NCBI GenBank assembly: GCA_000169395.1
Contig: AAXZ01000006.1
Coordinates: 52,479 to 116,478 of the forward strand
DNA length: 64,000 nt
Source of the DNA: Rhodobacteraceae bacterium HTCC2150
GTDB taxonomy: Bacteria; Pseudomonadota; Alphaproteobacteria; Rhodobacterales; Rhodobacteraceae
Direction: 5' to 3'
Both the position numbers and the translations under genes were made by a program. Positions 18,576-25,728 of the stretch are shown here, piece after piece (the first letter of the stretch is position 1; each line of letters begins with the position of its first letter). Below the pieces are notes generated by a model that was given only the letters and a program-made list of their open reading frames with translations, was not told where the DNA came from and ran no database searches.

Positions 18576-18974
18576 ATGGCCTCAGTAAGCGGCCCTACCG
18601 AACATAAAGGCATTGAAGTCGGTATGCTCCAAGAGCTGTCCGAAGAAACACTAAAGGCAACCATTGGCCTGGAAGGTTATACCATGCGGATGCGCTATGT
18701 GACCGTAGAACCGGGTGGCCAGATCGCCGAACATAGCCATTCGGACCGTCCTGGCATTGTTTCAGTTGTTGATGGGGAGCTAATCGAAGGCAAGCCAACA
18801 GGCGAAACCACTTATGCCCATGACGGCGTGCTGACTTTTGCTCAGGTGTACCAAGAAACCAGCAAGGGAGAGACATATGAAACTTTCCCAGAAACCGAGG
18901 ACACCGTGCATTGGATTTATAACCGATCCGACAAACCAGCGACTGCGCTCGTATGTGACTTAGCACGGCTTTGA
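18576..18974 (+). CDS. Cupin-domain protein
   Basis: A 132-residue single cupin. The barrel motif YVTVEPGGQIAEHSHSDRPGIVSVVDGELIEG carries the usual HxH metal-binding pair and the following Glu and Gly residues. ATG at 18576 is the chosen start; TTG at 18546 in the same frame would add ten residues, and neither has a strong RBS. Single-cupin proteins of this size act as small-molecule binding proteins, isomerases or dioxygenases. It is divergent from the LysR gene, which suggests joint regulation. The reaction is unknown. Confidence 0.8.
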   Translation: MASVSGPTEHKGIEVGMLQELSEETLKATIGLEGYTMRMRYVTVEPGGQIAEHSHSDRPGIVSVVDGELIEGKPTGETTYAHDGVLTFAQVYQETSKGETYETFPETEDTVHWIYNRSDKPATALVCDLARL

Positions 18975-19125
18975 TAACATCCCTGAGGAGCGGCGGCTTG
19001 GGTTCAGCCTCTTTGGCGGTGTCACCTCGCTCCTCGAAAGCGGACTTTAGTTGCAACACTGAAAACCGGTAAAAAGGGCTCTAAACGGACAGTCACTTGG
19101 TTGGGTTTCCGCGCTGACTGGGTCA

Positions 19126-19150
19126 CCTGTTGTTTGCACTAGATCAGCGT
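19126..19150 (+). repeat. Imperfect direct repeat, copy 2 (flanks LysR-cupin)
   Basis: Matches 17296-17320 in 23 of 25 positions. It contains the stop codon of the ABM-like gene and the bases just downstream of it. Confidence 0.7.
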
Positions 19151-19378
19151 GAAAGATCGAACTGTCTTTTTGGTAATCATTTCAGAAACCGCTTGGTCAA
19201 AGTCTAGAAAATGTTCCGATGCAAGATGGGTCGCGAATGCGGCCTCATCATCGTACACCTCATAAAGGAAAATCTTGTTAGATGCTTTTGGGTCGACACA
19301 GACATCAAAACGTTGGCACGCTGTTTCAAGTTTCAGCGAATTTGCCGCTTGTTTTTTCATCAAAGGCATAAAATCCGC
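19139..19378 (-). pseudogene. ABM (antibiotic biosynthesis monooxygenase-like) gene lacking its 5' end
   Basis: The remaining 76-80 codons read ADFMPLMKKQAANSLKLETACQRFDV...KIFLYEVYDDEAAFATHLASEHFLDF and end FTLI. These are the second to fourth elements of the small ABM barrel. Family members are about 95-105 residues and begin with a strand of about 18 residues that is absent here. The upstream sequence instead runs, in another frame, into the RraA gene, so a deletion has joined the two. An internal ATG at 19369 could still make a 76-residue fragment, which probably could not fold normally. Confidence 0.75.
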
Positions 19379-19752
19379 AAGGGACCGTCTGTTACAAAAC
19401 CCGCCGCCCCGCTGTTTTTCATCATGCCCACAAGACGATCACCGCCAGCCGCGCATCCCTGAAAGGCGGCAAATGCAGAAACCACCACATCGCCAGCCTT
19501 AATGAATTTTAGTGACGCAAACGAAGCCAACACATCACCAGCGCCACAATCTGCGGTTAGGGCAGGGCCCGCCGCCACACAGTTTAAGTCACGCCCACCA
19601 CCGATGGGTTGAATTTCGCGCCACAAAGCACCGCCCCCATATAGAGCATCCACAACAAATCCAGTCGGCACCCCTTGAAAGGCAGCAATCTGATCATCCG
19701 TTGGACGGCGCATGTTGTTTTTGATCGTTAGGTTGGGCGGGGCTTCGATCAT
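19376..19752 (-). pseudogene. RraA / demethylmenaquinone-methyltransferase-like gene lacking its 3' end
   Basis: The first 125 or so residues are a normal RraA-family N-terminus: GVPTGFVVDALYGGGA, PIGGGRDLNCVAAGPALTADCGAGD and GDVVVSAFAAFQGCAAGGDRLVGMMKNSGAAGFVTDGPLR. Intact relatives continue for another 90-100 residues after the DGxxRD motif. Here the frame ends four codons after the Arg because it joins the ABM fragment. Bacterial RraA-fold proteins include aldolases for 4-hydroxy-4-methyl-2-oxoglutarate and oxaloacetate decarboxylases. The truncated product lacks part of the active site. AAAGG precedes the ATG. Confidence 0.78.
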
Positions 19753-19778
19753 TGTTTCAACCTTTTGATTTACTTTGG

Positions 19779-21125
19779 CTAGACTGCTGCAAAGGCAGTA
19801 TCTAATGCAGAAAGGATTGTGTTTGTGTCCTGTTCTGTCAACACAAGCGAGGGCGACAAAATGATGTTTGGCCCAGAAACACGGATCATGGCGCCATTTT
19901 GATATGCTACTTCTTGCACCGTTGCCGCCGAAGCCCCATCGATGGGTTGTTTGGTGGTGCGGTCTGCAACCATTTCAATCGCTGTCATCAATCCTTGACC
20001 ACCACGTACATCGCCAATGATGCTGTGCTTTTCCTTAAGTGCCTTGAAACCTTCAAACATTTGCGTGCCACGCGACGCGGCGTTTTCAATCACGTTTAGG
20101 CGCTTGGTTTCTGCTAAACATGCAAGTGCCGCAGCGGCCCCAACGGGGTGGCCCGAATAGGTATAGCCGTGGCCAATTTTTGCGTTGTCGTTGTTCTCAA
20201 ATGCCTCGATCATTTTGTCACCCAGCATGACGGCCCCAAATGGGAAATACCCGTTGGTGATCGCCTTTGCGGTTGCCATCATATCGGGTTTTATCCCCCA
20301 AAGACGCGCACCAGACCAAGCGCCTGTACGACCATAGGCGGTTATAACCTCATCTGTGATCAACAAAATGCCGTTGCGATCACAGATTTCACGCACCATG
20401 GGGGCAAAGGATTTATGCGGCACAATCACACCGCCTGCACCCAAAATTGGTTCCATTATCATGGCTGCTATGGTGTTTGCCCCTTGAAAGGCAATCTCAT
20501 CCTCAAGTGCCTTGATGCAAAGATTTGCCAACATTTCAGGATCAGTTTCATTGAAGGGGTTACGGTAAGTATAGGGTGCCGGAATATGAAAACAGCCGGG
20601 TAAAAGTGGTTCATAAGCGGTGCGGAAATTGGCGTTGCCATTCACACTTGCCCCGCCGATATGCGTGCCGTGATAGCCCTTTTTAAGGCTGAGGAATTTT
20701 GTTCGCCCGCTTTCGCCGCGCAGTTTGTGATATTGCCGCGCAAGACGCAGGGCTGTTTCAACGGAGTCTGATCCGCCTGAGGTAAAGAATGCGCGGCTAA
20801 GTCCGTCCGGTTCAAAAAACTCGGCCAGCTCGTATGACAATTCAATCACCGCATCATTTGTTGTGCCGCGAAAGGTTGAATAATAGGGCAGGGTTTCCAG
20901 TTGGGCCGCCATGGCATCTTTGATCGGCTGGCAAGAATACCCAAGATTGACGTTCCACAGACCACCCACGCCATCAATGACCGTGTGCCCATCAATGTCG
21001 GTGATCGTAACGCCGCTTGATCCCGTGATGATTTTTGGCGGGCTATCAATACTGTCTTTGGGGGATGTCATTGGGTGCCACATCTGACGGGCGTTGTTCT
21101 CTTTTAAAAAGTTGGAATCTTTCAT
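19779..21125 (-). CDS. Class III (omega) aminotransferase
   Basis: A 448-residue PLP-dependent aminotransferase of the class III group (beta-alanine, taurine, GABA or polyamine transaminases). Seen in order: GGLWNVNLGYSCQPIKDAM, FFTSGGSDSVETALRLARQY, KKGYHGTHIGGASVNG, ITDEVITAYGRTGAWSGARLWGIKPDMMATAKAITNG with the Schiff-base Lys at about residue 287, and GYTYSGHPVGAAAALA. The ATG overlaps the IclR stop as ATGA, so translation is coupled to the regulator. Together with the divergent aldehyde dehydrogenase it probably turns an amine into an aldehyde and then an acid. The substrate is not identifiable. Confidence 0.92.
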   Translation of the reverse strand: MKDSNFLKENNARQMWHPMTSPKDSIDSPPKIITGSSGVTITDIDGHTVIDGVGGLWNVNLGYSCQPIKDAMAAQLETLPYYSTFRGTTNDAVIELSYELAEFFEPDGLSRAFFTSGGSDSVETALRLARQYHKLRGESGRTKFLSLKKGYHGTHIGGASVNGNANFRTAYEPLLPGCFHIPAPYTYRNPFNETDPEMLANLCIKALEDEIAFQGANTIAAMIMEPILGAGGVIVPHKSFAPMVREICDRNGILLITDEVITAYGRTGAWSGARLWGIKPDMMATAKAITNGYFPFGAVMLGDKMIEAFENNDNAKIGHGYTYSGHPVGAAAALACLAETKRLNVIENAASRGTQMFEGFKALKEKHSIIGDVRGGQGLMTAIEMVADRTTKQPIDGASAATVQEVAYQNGAMIRVSGPNIILSPSLVLTEQDTNTILSALDTAFAAV

Positions 21126-21943
21126 GATGCGGCTTTCATATTTTGTGTAAGTGGTGTGTGTAGGGACAGGGTTCTGTCCCATGTTTTTTGCAAATCAATT
21201 GGGACGGTACCGCCCCAATTGCGTGTAATTTCAACACTGGCGGTGGCTAATTGTTGGCGAATGGTTGCTTTCAACACTTCGGTAACGCGGGTTGCAACAC
21301 AAGCCACGGAAACCGAGCCTGCATAGCCGCCTGACAAATCGAAAACGGGCGCTGATATGGAATAGATTTCATCTTCAAAGCTGCTGTTGGAATAAGCAAA
21401 GCCATCGGTTCTTGCTTGATCAACGGCAACGCTTAATTCTTGTGCCGAACTGGCTGTGGTGGAGGTGAATTTTTCCATATTTTGCGTCGCCGCAACTTTG
21501 AGGTCGTCAGGGCCAAAGGCTACGGCGCAAATGCCAGATGCAGTCGCGTGCAATGGAAGGGTTTGAACATCCAAAATGGCCCGCGTGCTGTGTTCAAGAG
21601 ACTCACATGATGCAAGTGTATACATCGTGGTACCTGACAAAACCGAGGCATGGGCGGTTTCGCCCGTGGCCTTAGCAAGAGCAGCAAGGGCAGTTTCAGC
21701 GCTTTGTTTGCGGGGCACCGTGCTTTCGCGAACTTGCGCCAGTTGCAACACAACAGGGCCAAGTTGATAGCGTTTGGTTTCCGCGTCTTGTTCAATAAAC
21801 CCAGCACTTTCAAGGGCCTGAAGGTGGCGATAGGTGGTGGCCTTGTCACGCGCTGCCAGACGGCAGAAATCCGTCAGCCCGATTTGGGGCCTGTCCGTTG
21901 AAAAATGGCTCAACAATTCCAAAGTTTTCGCCGCAGAAGACAT
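21122..21943 (-). CDS. IclR-family transcriptional regulator
   Basis: A 273-residue regulator. The winged helix-turn-helix at the N-terminus reads KTLELLSHFSTDRPQIGLTDFCRLAARDKATTYRHLQALESAGFIEQ. The effector domain includes LPLHATASGICAVAFGPDD and, near residue 200, DGFAYSNSSFEDEIYSISAPVFD, both typical. ATG at 21943 gives the usual N-terminus; an in-frame ATG at 22000 is possible but would lie very near the operator. It is in an operon with the aminotransferase and divergent from the aldehyde dehydrogenase, with a perfect palindrome between them. Confidence 0.9.
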   Translation of the reverse strand: MSSAAKTLELLSHFSTDRPQIGLTDFCRLAARDKATTYRHLQALESAGFIEQDAETKRYQLGPVVLQLAQVRESTVPRKQSAETALAALAKATGETAHASVLSGTTMYTLASCESLEHSTRAILDVQTLPLHATASGICAVAFGPDDLKVAATQNMEKFTSTTASSAQELSVAVDQARTDGFAYSNSSFEDEIYSISAPVFDLSGGYAGSVSVACVATRVTEVLKATIRQQLATASVEITRNWGGTVPIDLQKTWDRTLSLHTPLTQNMKAAS

Positions 21944-22022
21944 AATAAGAGCCGCGCTTTCATGTAGATCAATAAAAGTTTGACAGAGGGGGATTAACAA
22001 GGCAAGTTATTTTTAAACCATT

Positions 22023-22039
22023 GGTTCACAATGTGAACC
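22023..22039. promoter_or_regulatory. Probable IclR operator (GGTTCACA-A-TGTGAACC)
   Basis: A perfect 17-bp palindrome, GGTTCACAATGTGAACC, lies 80 bp from the IclR start and 21 bp before the aldehyde dehydrogenase start. Its length, symmetry and location fit an IclR-type site controlling both directions. Confidence 0.75.
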
Positions 22040-22059
22040 GTTACCGAAAGCTATTCCCC

Positions 22060-23544
22060 ATGGACCAATCCAAAATCGATGCGCTTCGCGCGCAGCCAGT
22101 GACGCCGCAAATGCATTTGATTGAGGGTCTCAGCGTGCCTGCCTCGGATGGGGGAACCATGGATATCCTATCGCCCATTGACGGACAGGTCCTGACGCAG
22201 GTCGCCCGCGGCACGGCGCATGACATGAACGCGGCGATTGCATCCGCGCGCGCGGCCTTTGACGATGGGCGTTGGGCAAATCAACCGCCAGCAGCCCGCA
22301 AAAAAATCCTGATGAAATGGGCGGATTTGATCGAGGCCAACGCGCTTGAATTAGCCGTGCTTGGGGTGCGCGACAACGGCACCGAAATCAGTATGGCGAT
22401 CAAAGCAGAACCAGGGTCAGCCGCGGGTACAATCCGTTATTACGCCGAAGCATTAGACAAGATTTACGGCGAGATTGCTGCCACACCAAGCGATGTTTTG
22501 GGATTGATCCACAAGGAACCTGTGGGCGTGGTCGGCGCAATCATTCCTTGGAATTTCCCGATGATGATTGGCGCGTGGAAACTTGGCCCCGCGCTGGCCA
22601 TGGGTAATTCCGTTGTTTTGAAACCATCAGAAACCGCGTCATTGTCTTTGATACGCATGGCGGAACTGGCGCTTGAGGCGGGATTGCCCGCCGGTGTTTT
22701 GAATGTGGTCACTGGCGAGGGCGCCGTGGTTGGTGAAACCCTTGGCCTGTCGATGGATGTAGATGTGTTGGTTTTCACGGGGTCAGGTGCAACGGGGCGT
22801 CGTTTGATGGAATACGCCGCGCGATCCAACATGAAGCGCGTGTATCTTGAACTGGGTGGCAAATCCCCCAACATCGTATTTGCCGATGCACCGAACTTGG
22901 ATGAAGCGGCCAAGGTGGCTGCTTTCGGCATTTTCAGAAACTCTGGCCAAGTGTGTGTGGCCGGATCAAGGTTGCTGGTCGAGGCGTCAATTCATGATGA
23001 ATTTGTGGCGGCTGTCGCCAAGGTCACGCTAGGCATGCGGGTCGGTGATCCCCTAAGTTTAGACACGCATTTGGGGGCGATTAATTCTGAAACGCAACTA
23101 AAGCAAAACCTTGGATTTGTTGAAACCGCTCAGGCCGAAGGCGGGGAAATTATGACAGGAGGCGCGCGCATTCTGGCGGAAACTGGCGGCTATTATATGG
23201 CCCCAACGATTGTAACCAATGTTAAAGCCGACGCGACTTTGGCCCAAAAAGAAGTGTTCGGCCCTGTGCTGGGCGTGACGTCCTTTGACACTGACGATGA
23301 AGCAATTCGTTTGGCAAATAGCACGGTTTACAGGCTGGCTGGTGCTGCGTGGACATCAAATCTGTCACGCGCGCATAAAATGGTGCGTGCAGTGCGCACA
23401 GGTGTCATGCACATCAACACCTATGGCGGTGCTGACGGCACCGTACCTTTGGGCGGTGTTGGGCAATCTGGCAATGGAAGTGACAAATCACTGCACGCCA
23501 TCGATAAATACATCAACGTTAAGACGGCTTGGATCAAGCTTTAG
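22060..23544 (+). CDS. NAD(P)-dependent aldehyde dehydrogenase
   Basis: A 494-residue ALDH-superfamily enzyme. The landmarks are PWNFPMMIGAWKLGPALAMGNSVVLKPSE (cofactor site), VFTGSGATGRRL, the base Glu in YLELGGKSPN (about residue 264), the catalytic Cys in NSGQVCVAGSR (about residue 299) and KEVFGPVLGV. It resembles the gamma-(glutamylamino)butyraldehyde / PuuC-type and betaine-aldehyde dehydrogenases. The ATG at 22060 is chosen over an in-frame start at 22021 that lies inside the operator. It likely oxidises the aldehyde made by the aminotransferase. The gene downstream is 18 bp away. Confidence 0.92.
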   Translation: MDQSKIDALRAQPVTPQMHLIEGLSVPASDGGTMDILSPIDGQVLTQVARGTAHDMNAAIASARAAFDDGRWANQPPAARKKILMKWADLIEANALELAVLGVRDNGTEISMAIKAEPGSAAGTIRYYAEALDKIYGEIAATPSDVLGLIHKEPVGVVGAIIPWNFPMMIGAWKLGPALAMGNSVVLKPSETASLSLIRMAELALEAGLPAGVLNVVTGEGAVVGETLGLSMDVDVLVFTGSGATGRRLMEYAARSNMKRVYLELGGKSPNIVFADAPNLDEAAKVAAFGIFRNSGQVCVAGSRLLVEASIHDEFVAAVAKVTLGMRVGDPLSLDTHLGAINSETQLKQNLGFVETAQAEGGEIMTGGARILAETGGYYMAPTIVTNVKADATLAQKEVFGPVLGVTSFDTDDEAIRLANSTVYRLAGAAWTSNLSRAHKMVRAVRTGVMHINTYGGADGTVPLGGVGQSGNGSDKSLHAIDKYINVKTAWIKL

Positions 23545-23562
23545 GCCACGTAAGGAAATAAT

Positions 23563-24798
23563 ATGACATCTGCAAAAACCATACTTGTTATTGGCACCTA
23601 CGACACCAAAGACGACGAATTAAATTTCCTTGCCAGTGTAATCCGCGACCAAGGCGGTCAGGTTTTGACGATGGATGTTTCTGTTTTGGGTGACCCAACA
23701 GCGCCGACGGATTATTCAAAACATGATGTGGCTGGCGAAGGCGGCAGTTCAATTGAGGCAGCTATTGCAACGGGGGACGAAAACCACGCAATGCAGATCA
23801 TGGCCACGGGCGCGGCACTTTTAACCACACGCCTTTATAATGAAGGGCGCTTTGATGGGATGATCGTTCTGGGTGGCACCATGGGAACTGATCTGGCACT
23901 TGATGTGTGTTCGGCATTGCCATTGGGTGTGCCCAAATACATCGTTTCAACGGTTTCATTCTCGCCACTGATCCCACCAGAGCGCATTGCGGCCGACACG
24001 CAAATGATCCTGTGGGCAGGCGGGCTATATGGCCTAAATTCAGTGTGCAAAGCGTCCCTAAGTCAGGCTGCAGGCGCTGTTTTGGGCGCCGCGCGCGCCA
24101 CGCAAAAACCCGATCTAATAAAGCCACTGATTGGCATGACGTCTTTGGGAACCAGTGCCCTAAGATACATGGTTACCCTAAAACCAGCACTTGAGGCGCG
24201 TGGTTTTGAAGTGGCTGTGTTTCATTCCACCGGCATGGGTGGTCGCGCCTTTGAAAGCCTTGCTTCTCAAGGCGCCTTTGCATGCGTTTTTGATTTTTGC
24301 ACGCAGGAATTAGGCAATTTTATCCACGGCTCTGACATTTCCGCAGGTGGCGGCAGGCTGACCAACGCGGGTTTAAAGGGCACACCGCAACTTGTGGCGC
24401 CGGGGTGTTATGACCTTGTGGATGTTGTGGGCTGGAAGGACGTGCCAGAAAAGTGGTCCGATCACATGATGCACGAACACAATCGTCTATTGACCTCGAT
24501 TGTACTAAAGAATGCCGAACGTGAAGCTGTGGCAAAGGCGCATTGTGAACAACTTGCCACCGCCAAAGGGCCACTTGCGGTCTTGTTGCCGACCCATGGT
24601 TTTGGCGAATGGGATCGGGTTGGTGCCGATCTACATGACAAAGAAGGGTTGGAGGTGTTCCTTGCCGCGTTCAAGGCAGAAATGCCTGCCAATGCCGATG
24701 TTCACATGATCGATGCGCATATCAATGACACTGCTTTTGCAGATAAAGCATTAGAGATTTTTGACGGCTGGTGTGCGGACGGCAAGATCACGCATTAA
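23563..24798 (+). CDS. Tm-1-like ATP-binding domain protein (UPF0261)
   Basis: A 411-residue member of the UPF0261 / Tm-1 family. It begins KTILVIGTYDTKDDELNFLASVIRDQGG and has the G-rich segment DGMIVLGGTMGTDLAL near residue 95, GMTSLGTSALRYM near 190 and VFHSTGMGGRAFE near 220, all family features of the two-domain nucleotide-binding fold. The biochemical role of bacterial members is not established. Relatives are often found beside a TIM-barrel PEP-hydrolase-like protein; none is present here. It has AAGGAAAT before the ATG and is probably transcribed with the aldehyde dehydrogenase. Its last four bases overlap convergent hpaR. Confidence 0.9.
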   Translation: MTSAKTILVIGTYDTKDDELNFLASVIRDQGGQVLTMDVSVLGDPTAPTDYSKHDVAGEGGSSIEAAIATGDENHAMQIMATGAALLTTRLYNEGRFDGMIVLGGTMGTDLALDVCSALPLGVPKYIVSTVSFSPLIPPERIAADTQMILWAGGLYGLNSVCKASLSQAAGAVLGAARATQKPDLIKPLIGMTSLGTSALRYMVTLKPALEARGFEVAVFHSTGMGGRAFESLASQGAFACVFDFCTQELGNFIHGSDISAGGGRLTNAGLKGTPQLVAPGCYDLVDVVGWKDVPEKWSDHMMHEHNRLLTSIVLKNAEREAVAKAHCEQLATAKGPLAVLLPTHGFGEWDRVGADLHDKEGLEVFLAAFKAEMPANADVHMIDAHINDTAFADKALEIFDGWCADGKITH

Positions 24799-25232
24799 TC
24801 CTTGGAACCTGGATCTAGCCGCAACAAAAGATCCAACAATTTGTCGTAGTCTTCGTCGCCTAGAACCCGCCGGATATCCGCAACAATTTCAGCGGATTGG
24901 CCTGCGTTGTCATCAATAATCTTTTGTCCCTTGGGCGTGATTTCCAAAAAATGTCGTCGGCGATCAACATCGTCGCGCGTTTGGGTAATCAAACCCTTTT
25001 CGCGCATCGTCGCTGAAATTCGGGTAAGGCTGGGAAACAACAAACTGGCGCGATCAGCCAATGTCGTCGCATCAAGTGCACCGTGTTCGGACAACACGCG
25101 CAAAACCCGCCATTGCTGTTCGGTAATCCCCGTTTTTGACAGCATCGCACGAATAGGCGCCATAACCCCCTCGCGTGCACGGATCAAAGCAATCGGCAAC
25201 GAGCGCGACGTGGATGGTAAATTTTTGCTCAT
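24795..25232 (-). CDS. hpaR: Homoprotocatechuate operon repressor HpaR (MarR family)
   Basis: A 145-residue MarR-family regulator of the HpaR/HpcR type: SLPIALIRAREGVMAPIRAMLSKTGITEQQWRVLRVLSEHGALDATTLADRASLLFPSLTRI, followed by the wing DVDRRRHFLEITPKG. HpaR proteins repress the homoprotocatechuate genes and release DNA on binding the aromatic substrate. It is divergent from hpaF with an inverted repeat between them. The ATG at 25232 gives the standard N-terminus; earlier in-frame starts would run into the promoter. Confidence 0.9.
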   Translation of the reverse strand: MSKNLPSTSRSLPIALIRAREGVMAPIRAMLSKTGITEQQWRVLRVLSEHGALDATTLADRASLLFPSLTRISATMREKGLITQTRDDVDRRRHFLEITPKGQKIIDDNAGQSAEIVADIRRVLGDEDYDKLLDLLLRLDPGSKD

Positions 25233-25280
25233 GGGGGTCCCAACCGTTCCAATATATGTCATCTTGCTGCCAAGTTTGGC

Positions 25281-25330
25281 TTGACAATACAAGGGCAAAC
25301 TATTTAACATCGCAACTATTAACATGTTAA
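25281..25330 (+). promoter_or_regulatory. hpaF promoter with probable HpaR operator
   Basis: TTGACA at 25281-25286 and TAACAT at 25305-25310 (18-bp spacing) make a plausible sigma-70 promoter. The perfect palindrome TTAACATGTTAA at 25319-25330 lies just after it, where a bound MarR-type repressor would block transcription. It is nine bases before the hpaF ATG. Confidence 0.55.
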
Positions 25331-25338
25331 GGATGCAC

Positions 25339-25728
25339 ATGCCGCACTTTCAAATCGACTATTCGGCAAATCTAGAAGACGTCATCAATATGGGTGATTT
25401 CTGTGAGGCTGTGCGCGCGAAGGCGGCGACAATTGAAAAGTTTCCAATGGCGGGCATTCGCGTCCGCGCCACGCGTGTTGATCATTATGCAATTGCGGAT
25501 GGTGATCCGAAACACGCCTTTATCGATATATCAGTACGCATCCGTGAAGGCCGCGCAGATGATGTCAAACAAGCCGCCATTACAGAAATTTTTAAAACAG
25601 CCAAAGAGTTTTTAGCCACAATCATGGCGGACCACTCAATTGCCCTATCAGCAGAGTTGCGCGACATTGATGCGGCTCTTTCCCCAAAATTTGGCACCAT
25701 CCGAGACCACATAAAGGAAACCAAATGA
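25339..25728 (+). CDS. hpaF: 5-carboxymethyl-2-hydroxymuconate isomerase
   Basis: A 129-residue protein of the tautomerase superfamily, CHMI type. It starts MPHFQIDYSANLEDVINMGDF, the family's conserved N-terminus, in which Pro-1 is the catalytic base once Met is removed. The start at 25339 is chosen for that reason, with TTAAGGA upstream. It isomerises the open-ring diacid made by HpaD and HpaE in homoprotocatechuate degradation. Its stop overlaps the hpaE start (ATGA). Confidence 0.9.
   Translation: MPHFQIDYSANLEDVINMGDFCEAVRAKAATIEKFPMAGIRVRATRVDHYAIADGDPKHAFIDISVRIREGRADDVKQAAITEIFKTAKEFLATIMADHSIALSAELRDIDAALSPKFGTIRDHIKETK

Noticed and set aside
18985..19035. Inverted repeat GAGGAGCG/CGCTCCTC with a 35-base loop after the cupin gene.
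   Set aside because: The loop is long and no T run follows, so I could not support it as a terminator or an operator.
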